Positions 47,701 to 57,712 of a stretch of DNA of 64,000 nucleotides are shown in pieces. This DNA comes from Calliopum simillimum (taxonomy: Eukaryota; Arthropoda; Insecta; Diptera; Lauxaniidae), in NCBI GenBank assembly GCA_951812925.1, contig OX638368.1, positions 124,643,309 through 124,707,308 of the forward strand. Reading direction: 5' to 3'. The notes under the pieces are model-generated. The model was not told the DNA's origin. It ran no database searches and saw nothing but the letters and a program-made list of their open reading frames with translations. The position numbers and the translations under genes are program-made. Positions within the stretch are counted from its first letter, which is position 1, and each line of letters opens with the position of its first letter.

Positions 47701-50700
47701 AATCTCAAACTTTAAACAACAAAAATTATTTCAATAAAAATCAATTTAAAATATAAAAGAAATATTTTCTTAACCCTTTCGAACCGGTTGGGACAATATA
47801 TCCCGAAAAATTTTAAATAAATAAATTTTACATACATAACTCGGTTATTTATGTCACTTAAATTGAATGAATTAATAAATTTAATGCAATTTTTAGTAAC
47901 CACTGTTTTTGCTTATAACCACTCCAAGGATTTTATATTCCAAAAATTCAAATCAAAAATATATGTTGGGAGTATACCCCGGAAGCGGTTCTGGCGGTGA
48001 AAATTTTAATTTTTAGACGGTCAAAAGTTTTACTTAAATTAAGTTTCTAAGGTTGACCCATTACAAATATTGTGTACCCCACAGTTTTTTTTCGGGTCGA
48101 AAGGGTTAAACTTGAGGAAAACACAGAAATATCTCTTGTTACACGGGGAATTTTCTCAAACTGCCGTGCATTCTCTATTGCAATTTAAGAAAACTCCCCG
48201 GGAATCTTGATTCACGATAACCCCCAATAAAAGGGTTTTAGGTCCTCCTATTTAAGAATCTGAACTTGGTTTTTTTCCATCTCGTCAAACTTTTGAGTTA
48301 TACTTGCTTCAAATTCGACACAGTATAATTTATTTCAGCCAAATGCATTGGATAGCCATGAACTTCTTCATATAACTTTACGTTTCTATTTTTCCATTTG
48401 GATCCTTACTTTACGAGTTATCATCCATTGAAATAAATATATATTGGGTGTACAACTTAAATACCGGAATTTGACGGTGGATGTCCGTACTAACAAATAT
48501 CGTGAAAGCTCGAACTTTATATATATGTCATTTTGAAGGTACATTTGACAGCTGTCAAAATCAGTCAACAAAACAATTTTATCTTGTGTGCATCATTATT
48601 ATTTTTCACAATGAATAACTTCGAAAATTCGAGAAAAAGACAGCATTTGCGGGAGGTTCTGTTGGGTAATTTTTTTGCAAAGAAAACTGCTGCGGAAAGT
48701 CATAGTTTGCTTGTAGAAGTTTATGGCGACGATGCTTTAGGAAAAACACAGTGTTTTGAATGGCTTAAACGCTTCAAAAGTGCCGATTTTAACATCAAAG
48801 ACAAAGAACGCCCAGGACAGCCAAAAAAGTATGAAGACGAAGAATTAGAGAAGCTACTCGATGAGGATTCGTGTCAAACACAAGACGAGCTTGCCAAATC
48901 GTTGGGAGTGAGGGCGACTTCCTAAACGTCCGTTGCTTTGTGTTGAAACAGCATTTTCGTGAAAAAAATGTCGCATAATTTTAGGAGCTTATTTTTTTAC
49001 TGCATCATTCTTGCATTTCATGACGCCTAACTACAAATCGTTGACAATGCATAGCAATCAGCGCATCAGTAACAAAGTTGATGCTTTTTGTAAACTTTGC
49101 TCTTAAGTCAAAAAATTCCTAAAATTATGCGACATTTTTTTTACGAAAATGCTGTTTCAACACAAAGCAACGGACGTTTAGGAAGTCGCCCTGACTCAGC
49201 AAGCCATTTCGAAACGTTTGAAAGCCGCCGGATACATTCAGAAGCAAGGTAATTGGGTCCCCTATGAGTTGAAGCCGAGAGACGTTGAACGGCGCTTCTG
49301 TATGTCTGAAATGCTGCTTGAGCGCCATAAAAACAAATCATTTTTGCATCGGATTGTGACTGGGGATGAAAAATGGATCCATTATGACAATTCCAAGCGC
49401 AAAAAGTCATACGTGAAACCCGGCCAACCAGCCAAATCAACCTCGAAGCCAAATATCCATGGGGCCAAGGTTATGCTGTGTATTTGGTGGGATCAGAAGG
49501 GGCCGTTATATTATGAGTTGTTGAAATCGGGCCAGACAATCACAGGTGACCTGTACCGAACACAATTAATACGTTTGAAGCGTGCCATCATCGAAAAACG
49601 CCCGGAAAATGCGACCAGACACGAAGCAATAATTTTTCATCATGACAACGCTCGGCCGCATGTTGCAAGACCCGTGAAAAACTATTTGGAAAATAGTGGA
49701 TGGGAAGTTTTGGCTCACCCGCCTTATAGTCCGGACCTTGCTCCGTCTGACTTTCATTTATTTCGCTTGATGCAAAACGCCCTCACCGGAATACGTTTCA
49801 CATCAGAGCAAGGCATCCGAAATTGGATAGATTCATTTTTGGCCGCCAAGCCGGCGCAATTTTTTTGGGATGGAATTCATAAATTGCCTGAAATGTTGTA
49901 GCTTCCAATGGACAATACTTTGAATAAAATATATTGTAACATTTTTCCACAATAAAGCACCAAATTTCGCTAAAAAATTCCGGTTTTTAAGTTGTTCACC
50001 CAATAGTATATACTCAACTCAATACAAATATATTTAAGTCCTATGTATGGAGTTGGAAAACTTTAAATTCAGTGAACGATAACCCCAAAAGTAATAATGA
50101 AAATCGATTGTTGAACTATGAAGCAGGATATCGTAGAATCCTGAGGTGATAGGGAAAAACCAAGTTTAGATTTGTAATTAGGAGATCCCATCGGCTACAC
50201 AATACTGGCATGGAAAAGCATTGTAGACCTATATTATTTTTCATAACTCTAAAAACAGTTCACATGAGAATATGTTGGATTTCCAGATAAAATTAAACAT
50301 AACCATCATACAGTTGAGATTCATATCGTCAAAATAAAAACAAAACTGATCGAGATATGATTGGTCTTCAGGAAGTAAGATTAGTTTGGAAATTGACATA
50401 ACGTTAGAACTAATTTTTGGTTGCGGCAAGTTCTCTTGGGAAGTGTATAATGAATTAAACAAAATAAAATTAAATGTTTCAACTAAAATACAATTTCTTT
50501 TTGCAGGATCAGAATATGATATTATTTACCTGACAATATCTAGCTGTGACTCCATACCATGCGTGATGTCTAGAGGATCAACAGTTGAAGTTAATGTTAT
50601 TTTTGATGACAATGGTATGTATGAAAAGAAATTTATATCAAATAAATCTACTATATGTATATTGATAAGAAAGGCAAAAATATGCGATCCTTTTTTTGAA

Positions 50701-53700
50701 GTGTTAGAAATGGAGTTCGACTTTGGGTTCTATATAACTATCGTATCTATACTGTTTTCACAGTACTATACTGTTTTTTTGACTTAAATACTGCATACTG
50801 TTTTTTTTTTCTTCTCCAAAATACTGCGAAAATATGCAAAACATACTGTTTCTTCCCCCAAAATACTGCGAAATTAAATTTTAAACTTCAAATTTATCGG
50901 ACTTGGGTGTAGTGCACTTAATTTTTAGCTCATTGATTTAATGAAACTTCAATGAAATTAATTTTTTGATAGTGAAAGAAATTTCACTAGCTAGCTTGTA
51001 TATATGTATTTCTGTGGCATTTTGACAAAATAACCTTACTCGAAATTGGAAACTTTTCAGGAGAGCAAAGAACTGCTAACCTGCTTCTGAAAATTGAAAT
51101 TTTGAGGATGTCTTGATTTTGTAACATTTCATTCTAATAATATTTGGCATTAAAGGTTAAATATTTGATATAGTACTTCTATTTTAAATTAGAACTCCCG
51201 AGTAAAAGTGATAAAGTGCTGAACATGGGCTGAACGTGGCGTTTTTGGATTTTTTTAAGGCCGTACGTGGTCTGTACAAAACTTATAAAGGCTAAAAGGC
51301 TGTACACACGGCTGAAAAAGGGCTGTACATAACTAAAAAAGTCATACAAGGGCTGTACAAAGGAAAATTTGTATAGAAATAGTACAGTAAAGTTGTCAAA
51401 AAATGTATGAAAACATAGAAAAAATTGCGCCCTGCAATTTTTTGTGCTTAATGTTTTTAAGACCACTAAAAAAGCTTAACGTCAAAAAGGTGACCTCCCT
51501 ACCCGTGCGCATTAGCCGATATCTTGATATATGTTTGATTCAATTTATCTCATTTCCTGTTGGTAGGACAGAAAAATTTTTGAACAAAAGTTACGGGCAA
51601 TAAAATTCTACGTTTTTTTTACCCGGGACGCGATACCCATTAGTTGATATTTTGAGCGGTAGAGGCCGCCAAAGTTACAATAAATCAGTTTTTTTTCCAT
51701 TTGCGCCCACTGGGTGTCGATTTTTTAAAAAGTGCTGATAACATAATTTTTAGCGCTTGCAAAAACAAGCAAAATAATTTTTAAATGAAGTCATTACCTC
51801 AATTGGTTCTCAAGTTATAGTAAAGTGTACGTAAAAATGTAAAAAGACATAAAAAAAATTGCGCACTGCAATTTTTATTGCCTAATGTTTTTAGGACCAC
51901 TGTAGAGGCCTAAAACCAAAAAGGGGACCTCGCCCACCCTGCGCTTCAGCCACAATCTTGAAATATTTTTGATTCGATTTATCTCGTTTCCTATTGGTCG
52001 CACAGAAAAAAATTTGACACAAAAATTACGGGCAATAAAATTTTAAGTATTTTTGATCTGGGACGCGGTATCCATATGTTGATATTCTGACCGGTAGAGG
52101 CTGCCAAAGTTACAAAAAATCGGTTTTTATCCATTTTGAACTGTTAATTTTTCAAAATGTTGGGACCACAAAATTTTTAGCGCTTGTAAAAACAAGCAAA
52201 AAAGTTTTAAATAAAATGATTATCTCAATTGGTTCTCGAGTTATTACAAGTTAAAAATAAAATGCGTGTAAAAAATTAAATTTTTTTTTTTTAAATTTTT
52301 GCTTATGTTTTTATCTGAACATTGATCACACAATACTTAATTACTCGAGGACCAATTGAGATAATCACTTCATTTAAACACTATTTTGCTTGTTTTCGTA
52401 AGCACTAAAAAATATGTTACTACAACTTTTTGAAAAATCAACACCCAGTAGGTGCAAATGGAAAAAACTGATTTTTTGTAACTTTGGCGGCCTCTACCGC
52501 TCAAAATATCATTTTATGGATATCGCGTCCGAGATCAAAAAACGTAGTATTTTATTGCCCGTAATTTTTGTTCAAAATTTTTTCTGTCCGACCAACAGGA
52601 AACGAGATAAATTGAATATAACACATATCAAGATATCGGCTAATGCGCACGGGTAGGGAGGTCACCTTTTTGACGTTAAGCTTTTTTAGTGGTCCTAAAA
52701 ACATTAAGCAAAAAAAATTGCAGGGCGCAATTTTTTCTAGGTCATCGTACAATTTGACTGTACGAAAAACAAATTGGATGAACATGGGCTGTATAATTGA
52801 ATTTTTCATTTGAATTTGGCTGTACATCGGCCGTACAATTTATTTTTATTTTTGAAATTGGCTGAACATGGGCTGTACATGGTCTGTTCATTGGCCGTAC
52901 AATTTATTTTCTTTTTTGAAATGGGCTGTATTTTTTCTATTGAATATAAATAAGTTTTCATCCAGCTACTCAATAATGATGGCTTTGGCTGAGCTCGTTA
53001 ACGTGCGTATCGCAGAACACTTGGAATTCCCAAGTTCAAATCCTGAACGGTAAATAGCCGAAAGAGAAAATTCTTTGAAATGCAAAGTTAAAATTTAAAA
53101 AAAAAAAATGTTATTTCAATTTAAAAAAGAACAATCAACAAGGTCAATTTTGTATGTGAAAACAAAAAAAAAAAAAAAATAAAAAAAATATTTTTCCGCA
53201 ATCCTTGGGTTTCGAACCCCAGCTTTCAATGTTCTGAGTCGCACAACTTAACGATGTCTGCCACATTTGAATTATTTTCTGTTCGTCCAAAATCATATAA
53301 AATAAATTTCAATAGAACAATAAATTGTACAGCTGCCCATGTTCAGTCCAATGTAATGTAATTTGGCCCTTGTACGGCCTTTATACAGCCGTAATTTAAA
53401 AATAGTTTTTTTTTTTTTTTTACTCGCGCTGAAATATTTTTAAATATCCCTTATTTAGCGATCTCATTATTTTTTTTTTTGTTTTTAGGCAAAGGAGCCC
53501 ATTTTTTGAAGCACAGCGTTAGATGGATCTTCAATGCTGTAAAAACGGATGCAATGATAACCCCTGATCCCTGCGATGGCAACGATGAATGTATTACAAA
53601 AATCAACGACGGAAAATCATATTGGGCTACGGTTTTTGTAAACAGTAATCTTCCAATTGTAAGTTGAATAAAATAATAAAATTCCCTCAATATTTTGTAG

Positions 53701-54154
53701 TCATGTAGTTCTCCGATTCAAACTTTTGGTCACATTAGTTTTGTTTTTAAAAAGTTTAACTTAAATTCTCAATTGTAATAGCAATAGCGTCATTCAACTA
53801 CTGGATTCGGATTTAGCGTCAAAATTTACATTTAATATTAATTTTATTGTTTTTGTTTGTTGCTTCTCTTCAAAATATACCTACTTAAAAACTCAGGTTT
53901 TCAATAAAAAAATTAAAGAAAATTCTTAAAACTGCAATATCTCGTTAACGCGATTAGCTGGAAGTTTCCGAAACAACTGGGCCATGTTCCAAGACTGCAG
54001 CAGTTTTTTAGATATTTAATTTTACTGTTCTATAATTTTCTCATGTATTTTCAAAAATATTTTACAGACACGTGGGACAATGCTTTGGGAAGCCGTAGAT
54101 GACCGCAATGATGGCGTTATATGCTTTAAAGTGCCTGTTACCATAATGATGTAA
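38792..54154 (+). CDS. Npc2f: Npc2-family secreted sterol/lipid-binding protein (ML domain), complete
   Basis: Exons: 38792-38960, 50507-50614, 53489-53658 and 54068-54154; 177 residues, all phases agree. Seen: a hydrophobic signal peptide (about residues 1-22), then an ML domain with the usual six cysteines (FEDCG; SSCDSIPC; DPCDGNDEC; VICFKVPV). Family patterns present are C..PC...RG followed by V.V.F, and W...DD......CF.VPV near the end. Known: NPC2/MD-2-related proteins form a beta-sandwich that carries sterols or other lipids; fly paralogues act in sterol handling and in binding bacterial products. The paralogue name rests on its position directly after Sec10, as for Npc2f in Drosophila. 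Odd: the first intron is 11.5 kb and the second 2.9 kb, both filled with transposons. Confidence 0.85.
39140..39370 (+). pseudogene. Decayed Tc1-like transposase fragment
   Basis: In the first Npc2 intron. Across shifted frames the plus strand gives VWRQPNTEYNIKN, HFAVKHG, an MVWGCMSSKG-like segment (G read as stop once) and GKMDKFGYLEHFQ. This is the order found in Tc1 transposases between the first and second catalytic aspartates. Frameshifts and loss of flanking parts make it inactive. Confidence 0.75.
39823..40000. mobile_element. 178-bp palindromic MITE, CCCAGTGTGCC ends
   Basis: Left CCCAGTGTGCCAGACGGTTC, right its inverse. Long mirrored blocks of ATCCGCTTTTTTATCCGTTA and AAAAAAGCGGATCTTTTTT follow. 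A half copy is at 29835-29895. The mirrored ORF pair at 39692-39982 and 39841-40035 is produced by this palindrome. No convincing target duplication seen. Confidence 0.8.
40846..40935. mobile_element. 90-bp MITE, GGGGGTTATCGTGAAT family, intact copy
   Basis: Palindromic: GGGGGTTATCGTGAATAAAT then ATTCCCGGGG, mirrored at the right as CTCGGGAATCTTGATTCAC and AATAACCCCC. ATA flanks both ends and may be a 3-bp duplication. Other copies: 47530-48225 (split by an LTR), and pieces near 26290, 43140 and 50070. Confidence 0.75.
41431..41760. mobile_element. Repeat family 'X', copy 2 (partial)
   Basis: TACATCCAGGGTGTAATCAC, TTTGTCCTTCCGTTTGTAAT, CTCCTGAGTCGATATACA and a GTCTGTCTGTCTGGCTGG run match the first third of the copy at 21857-22745; the internal repeats are missing. 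In the first Npc2 intron. Confidence 0.65.
41761..43735. other. Npc2 intron sequence with short repeat fragments
   Basis: AT-rich. 42600-42800 resembles the repeat at 33890-34170 (ATTTGTCCTTTGCATAA, TCTCATCCATCTGCG). 43135-43215 is an eroded copy of the GGGGGTTATCGTGAAT MITE. No gene seen. Confidence 0.4.
43744..45279. mobile_element. hAT-type MITE, interrupted by a second transposon
   Basis: The terminal repeat CATTGGCGTAGCTAGGG (left) is mirrored by CCCTAGCTACGCCA + ATG (right), the latter split by the insertion at 43882-45271. Immediately outside are identical 8-bp copies of CTGACGAA (43736-43743 and 45280-45287), the target duplication length of hAT elements. C-A-x-TGGCGTAG ends are common in hAT MITEs. 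Without the insertion the MITE is about 141 bp. Confidence 0.85.
43882..45271. mobile_element. Transib-like non-autonomous transposon with RSS-heptamer ends
   Basis: 1390 bp inserted in the right end of the hAT MITE. Both ends begin CACAGTGTCGCGAG (14 identical bases). After a length difference both continue with GCGGCCAAAA. The 5-bp sequence CGCCA is duplicated at the two junctions (43877-43881 and 45272-45276). Known: Transib elements, relatives of RAG1, have ends starting CACWRTG-like heptamers resembling the V(D)J signal CACAGTG, and make 5-bp GC-rich duplications. No transposase is readable. The interior has a roughly 185-bp direct repeat (44125-44240, 44310-44430) and a CCCCAAAAGGGG hairpin pair (44549-44592). 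The class assignment rests on ends and duplication only. Confidence 0.7.
45540..46043 (+). pseudogene. Truncated Tc1/mariner-type transposase, N-terminal part
   Basis: A 167-codon intact frame starting MSKGKEVRPKIIK. It contains two helix-turn-helix-like regions (WSYKKLAKELKVCRQTVSNV; TSAREAARLAQFSDYLVRKV) typical of the DNA-binding domain of this superfamily. It ends just after SDDEH, where the first catalytic aspartate (the family's DDE-T-Y-type segment) would be, and is followed by poly(T) and unrelated sequence. The catalytic domain is missing. In the first Npc2 intron. Confidence 0.75.
46044..47529. other. Npc2 intron sequence, nothing recognised
   Basis: AT-rich with only short ORFs. 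I saw no gene, strong inverted repeat or transposase remnant. Confidence 0.4.
47530..48225. mobile_element. GGGGGTTATCGTGAAT-family MITE split by a solo LTR
   Basis: The left part (GTGAATAAATATTCCCGGG, to 47554) and right part (CGGGGAATTTTCTC... CGATAACCCCC, from 48144) together match the intact copy at 40846-40935 and some extra loop sequence. The insertion point is the CCCGGGG core. Confidence 0.75.
47555..48143. mobile_element. Probable solo LTR, 589 bp
   Basis: Begins TGTAGCGGTTG and ends CTTGTTACA, the TG...CA ends of retroviral-type LTRs with a short imperfect inverted repeat (TGTAGC/TGTAAC). CGGG is duplicated on both sides (47551-47554 and 48144-48147). It precisely interrupts a MITE whose intact version is known in this window. 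No internal retrotransposon coding remains, as expected after LTR-LTR recombination. Gypsy or BEL origin not decided. Confidence 0.75.
48444..50003 (+). mobile_element. Mariner transposon, near full length
   Basis: Terminal repeats start TTGGGTG(T/A)ACAACTTAAA and match at 27 of 29 positions; TA flanks both ends (48442-48443 and 50004-50005). The transposase frame runs 48611-48911 and continues at 49195-49901; the 283 bases between are a MITE plus its target duplication. Apart from that break the frame has no stop and would give 335 residues (mariners about 345). The three catalytic aspartates are present: GDEKWIHYD, HHDNARPH and LAPSDFHLF, with 34 residues between the second and third (D,D34D). 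Known: mariner integrates at TA by cut and paste. In the first Npc2 intron, ending about 500 bp before exon 2. Confidence 0.93.
48912..49191. mobile_element. 280-bp MITE inside the mariner transposase (Harbinger-like)
   Basis: Terminal inverted repeats of about 70 bp start GGGCGACTTCCTAAACGTCC; the halves include AAACAGCATTTTCGTGAAAA and TGTCGCATAATTTTAGGA. TGA is duplicated at both sides (48909-48911 and 49192-49194). A 3-bp TNA-type duplication with GGG-starting ends fits PIF/Harbinger. It disrupts the helix-turn-helix part of the transposase, so the mariner is inactive. The superfamily call is inference. Confidence 0.85.
52976..53048 (+). repeat. tRNA-like unit, plus orientation
   Basis: TGGCTGAGCTCG matches the Pol III A box (TRGCNNAGYNGG) at 11 of 12 positions. 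About 45 bases later AGTTCAAATCC matches the B box (GGTTCGANTCC) at 9 of 11. The cloverleaf is imperfect, so this is a tRNA-derived (SINE-like) or pseudo-tRNA sequence rather than a working tRNA. It pairs with an inverted relative at 53195-53270. Confidence 0.45.
53195..53270 (-). repeat. tRNA-like unit, minus orientation
   Basis: On the minus strand TGGCAGACATCGTTAAGTTG is followed by GGGGTTCGAAACCC, a perfect B-box/T-arm. It aligns with the unit at 52976-53048 along its length (TGGC..A..TCGTTAA..., CAGAACA, TTC.AA.CC). The anticodon arm does not fold properly. Confidence 0.5.
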
Positions 54155-54882
54155 ATAAATCAAAGAACATTATTTTCGATATTGTTTTAATTTATATTTC
54201 TAGTTTTAAGAATAATAACACTGCTTTACAAAAAAAAAAAATTGTTTTTCGAGTTCTCTCATGAAAGATCAATAATCCTTCTTCATCAGATCCAGTTTTT
54301 GAGATAATTGGATAAATTGATTTTCAAATCCATATATTTATATGTACACGTTACATTAGAAAGCATCGACCCTTATGCAAAAGCTTGCACAGGCCCAAAA
54401 AAAAAAAAAATACTCTGCGCGAATGATCAGACTATCTGAACATTATGTTTTCGTTAAAAATCATTTCAAAAATTGTTAAATTTAGTCCAATTTTCACGTT
54501 CTTTTAACAACATAGCTTTAAAGTTGGTTTTTACATACAAAAATAATACAATAATTATAATGCCTACCCTTCAACGGCACGAAAGCGTAACGCCGGCGAA
54601 GTCTATAAGACATACAAGACTTCGTAAACGTAACGCTTTGGCGATACGAATACGAACAGTAAACGTAAATGTTAGTAGTTTCTATTTATTGGCACTACGT
54701 TTAGAGCTCGCAAAATAGTTACGTTTACGTAACGTCGAAATGGTTCGCTTTTGTTTCGTTAAAATCGCATCGCTCACGAACTGATTTACATATATATGTA
54801 CATATAAAATGTACGGTTAAAATAAAAGATTCCATTTTTAACTTTTAATAACTTTCATTTTTTATTAAAAAAAAATATATAT

Positions 54883-55431
54883 GGGTAGTTCTTTGTCAAA
54901 AAGGCCACCCCCTCTGCCCATTTCAGTTTTGAAAAAAATAAATGTTCAAGCATCTGAAAAAATCGGAAATTTTCTCAATTTTTTGATGCCGTCGGACAGT
55001 ATCGGAAAATTTAACATCGAAATCGATAATCGTAATTAGCAACCTCAAAAAACCCCAAATCTCGTATTTTGTGATAATCCATCAATAGAAATTGAATTTT
55101 GATGTCACACTGTCCGCGATCTTGGATCCGCCATTTTGAATTTATAGTCTGACAACAGTTTCTTCTCCAGAGATCCCAAAAACCCGCCCAGAAAGTCGGT
55201 TTGTGAGATTTCCTAGCAGCATAACATATTTTTCGGCGATTTTTATCTTTTTTTTTTAGTAGCACTTTCTCTTCAAACACGTTTTTTGAGGTTAGAAAGC
55301 TATTTTTTCGAAAAAGGCCAGACGGCATCAAAAAATTGAGAAAATTTACGATTTTTTCAGATGCTTGAACATTTATTTTTTTCAAAACTGAAATGGGCAG
55401 AGGGGGTGGCCTTTTTGACAAAGAACTACCC
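54883..55431. mobile_element. 549-bp fold-back element, GGGTAGTTCTTTGTC ends
   Basis: Left GGGTAGTTCTTTGTCAAAAA and GGCCACCCCCTCTGCCCATT, right their exact inverse. Arms of about 115 bp continue through ATGTTCAAGCATCTGAAAAA. AT repeats (TATAT/ATATA) flank both ends, so a TA duplication is possible. It lies just downstream of the Npc2 gene. The minus ORF 55011-55439 reads through one arm and is not a gene. Confidence 0.85.
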
Positions 55432-55439
55432 ATATACAT

Positions 55440-55640
55440 ATGTATTTTTGGTAATTTATACAGTTATTTAAGTTATTCGTCAGATACGACTTTTTTGATG
55501 TTTGAAGCCCCAAAAAGGGGTGTTGAGCGGTGAACTTTTAACTATAATCTAATAAACAACTGTTTCAAGGCCACCGCCATTTCATCCTTTTTCCAGCGAT
55601 ATTTTAGCTAAGTTTACTGTACTAAAGTACATATGTACTA
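55440..55640. repeat. Fragment related to the Transib-like element interior
   Basis: TTAAGTTATT(C/T)GTCA, TTTTTTGAT, GCCCCAAAAAGGGG and AATAAACAACTGT(T/G)TCAAG follow the same order as at 44505-44680. A third piece (AAACAACTGGGCCATGTTCC... GATATTTAATTTTACT) is at 53965-54025. Suggests further copies of that family without recognisable ends. Confidence 0.5.
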
Positions 55641-57712
55641 AAAGGAGGAAAATTCCATAAAAGAAGAGAATGCATCGTATGTACTCTTCTGCATGTTTAC
55701 ATAAATTAAAATTTTATTTAAGTGATCAATGTTTTTGTTCTTTGCTCTCTTCGCAGCAATTCTGTGTTTTGCTTGGCACGTTTTCGTATCTCTTAAAACG
55801 CCAAGCGACAGAGTAAAGGTGCATGCATGTTTGCAATTAATTCTCAGAAAGAGGGGTCAGGAGACAGAGGGAACCTACATCATCTGAGCACACACACGCC
55901 TCGAAGTGGATACTCCATTAGCATTGCATTCATAAGTTCAGTGTTCAGTTTAAGATGTGAATCATTCGCGCTCGCATAGAATTTCGCATTTAGTCCGGAG
56001 CAAGATACGACGATATTTTTAATTTTTTGCCATATTTTTTTTTATTTTGAAACTTTTCTTTATAATCGTCCTGCAATTTTTTATCTGTTGTTTTTTTATT
56101 TATATTTTTTTTTTTTTTTGTTTGTTTGTTCTTTTAAATGGATATGCGGTTATACAAAGTGTTCGGTTTTAATTGTTATGTTCAACAACATCTTAGTGAA
56201 TTATGATAAAAAAAATCAACGCATACGCGTTCAATCGTTAATATTCTGGTAATGTCTCCCGTTGACTGTTGTGATTTAAAAAAAAAAAAAAAAAGTCATT
56301 ATAATGCGGAAAAGGGCTACATGATTACTATATTACGAGTTAGCTACCATACGCTTGGAAGTTACTTTTTTCCCTATGCATGCTATATATCTATATTGCA
56401 CAAAATCTTATTTAAGAAGGCCAACCAACCAATTTGCATCGATCATAATTACGAAGTGCGCTGCTCTCTGCGTGTATAAATAAATCGAAGCACCACGCAC
56501 ATTGAATGTATTAAGAACATGGTAGAAACATTTTAAATACTAAAATTGGATACGTATACGTACTGTCTACAAGTACACGTTCGGAATCCCAAAGTTAATA
56601 ACACTAATCAACATCAAATGCACAATCTATCGTTCTTTTGCAATTTTACAAATTTTGAAAAAATAACTTTTTACCGCCTTAAATGACCGCGCTTTTGTAA
56701 AATAAAAAAAAAAAATTTTTAAAGTTGTTCATGCTGATGATGACTCAAACAGAGTCGAAATGCATTCAATATAAAATTTAAAACGAAAATAATGGTTTTA
56801 TTTTTAAAAAATGGCGGTAATTTAAGGCAATAAAAAGATTTTTTTTAAATTTTTTTTAAGTGCGAAAGATAAACTAAGACTAGACTAGTTTTCTAGTTAA
56901 TAATAAATTTACTTAATCTATAGTTAGGTAATGCAAGTAATTGTATAGTGTAGCGCAAAAGAAACGAAGGAGTTTAAAAACTCTCGGGTAAAAAAAAATA
57001 AAAAATTAAAGCAATTAACACTAAATTTCAAACAATAACCATTTTTACTTTATAATTCTAGTAAAAACATTTATAGACATTTGCTTAATATACAAATTTT
57101 ATACCTCTTCTTCATCATATGGGTCAGTAGTGCGGAGGATATGCTTTTTGTCTATCACACGGATGGACCCCTGTTTGAATCCTAGTGCGGTCAGTTTGCT
57201 TTTATTATGTTTTTTTTTTTTTTTTTTGTTTGAACTTTGCATTTTTGTATGGTTGGTTCATTATTTTTTTTTGGGTTGTTTGAACTTTACAGCAAGGTAA
57301 AATTACTGGACTGTAAGGTCATTCGAAAATTCTGAATTGACAACCTAGTAGGTAAAATTTACTTTAGTGGGGAGTTTTCTGCTAAAATTTATTAAAAATA
57401 AAGGAGTCCTTTTTTTTCTCCACGTACTCACAAGAAAATTAATATTCTACGGATCATCCAATTTTAAAAATTTTTTGTATCAATATTGCATTGATTTATG
57501 ATCTTAACTTAATATCTGAAAATTACAAAAATTTAACTTTAAAGTGCCAAATCCTTAGCCTCTAGGTATTTCCCTTTTCCGAAATTAAAGTTTTAATGGT
57601 AAATTAAACTCAATTTCAAATATGCTTTCGTACATTTTGCACTAGAAATGAGACATGTAATCAATAGTCTTTCAATGTATATTTGCAAATAATATTCAAT
57701 TTTATTAAAAAA
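55641..57712. other. Intergenic region with possible promoter-like stretches
   Basis: 55740-56000 is less AT-rich and contains GTTCAGTGTTCAGTTT, two TCAGT initiator-like motifs. TATAAATA occurs at 56476. These could belong to an upstream exon of a later gene or be coincidence. 56655-56850 contains a weak inverted repeat (TTACCGCCTTAAAT and its inverse). 57119-57190 is a tRNA-like unit, listed separately. No coding exon recognised. Confidence 0.3.
57119..57190 (+). repeat. tRNA-like unit followed by poly(T)
   Basis: GGGTCAGTAGTGCGGAGGAT and, 40 bases on, CCCCTGTTTGAATCCTAGTG give A- and B-box-like matches. A Pol III-stop-like T18 run follows at about 57211. The D and T arms are only partly pairable. 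Resembles the units at 53.0-53.3 kb in layout. Confidence 0.35.

Larger units (their letters stand above)
51210..53400. mobile_element. Composite fold-back element with GGCTGTACATGG repeats
   Basis: In the second Npc2 intron. The outer parts (51215-51375, 52770-52930 and, inverted, 53325-53400) are built of short GGGCTGTACAT/GGCCGTACAA motifs. Inside are three ~410-bp related units: A (51412-51820) and B (51842-52244) in the same orientation, and C (52340-52740) inverted. A and C are very similar (for example CTACCCGTGCGCATTAGCCG and AAGCTTAACGTCAAAAAGGT); B is more diverged. No coding capacity. Two tRNA-like units lie near the right end. Superfamily unknown. Confidence 0.75.

Noticed and set aside
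52976..53270. Functional tRNA genes
   Set aside because: A and B boxes are present but anticodon and acceptor arms do not pair; kept only as tRNA-like repeats.
55011..55439. 142-codon minus-strand frame
   Set aside because: Runs along the arm and loop of the 549-bp foldback; composition is not protein-like and no homology recognised.
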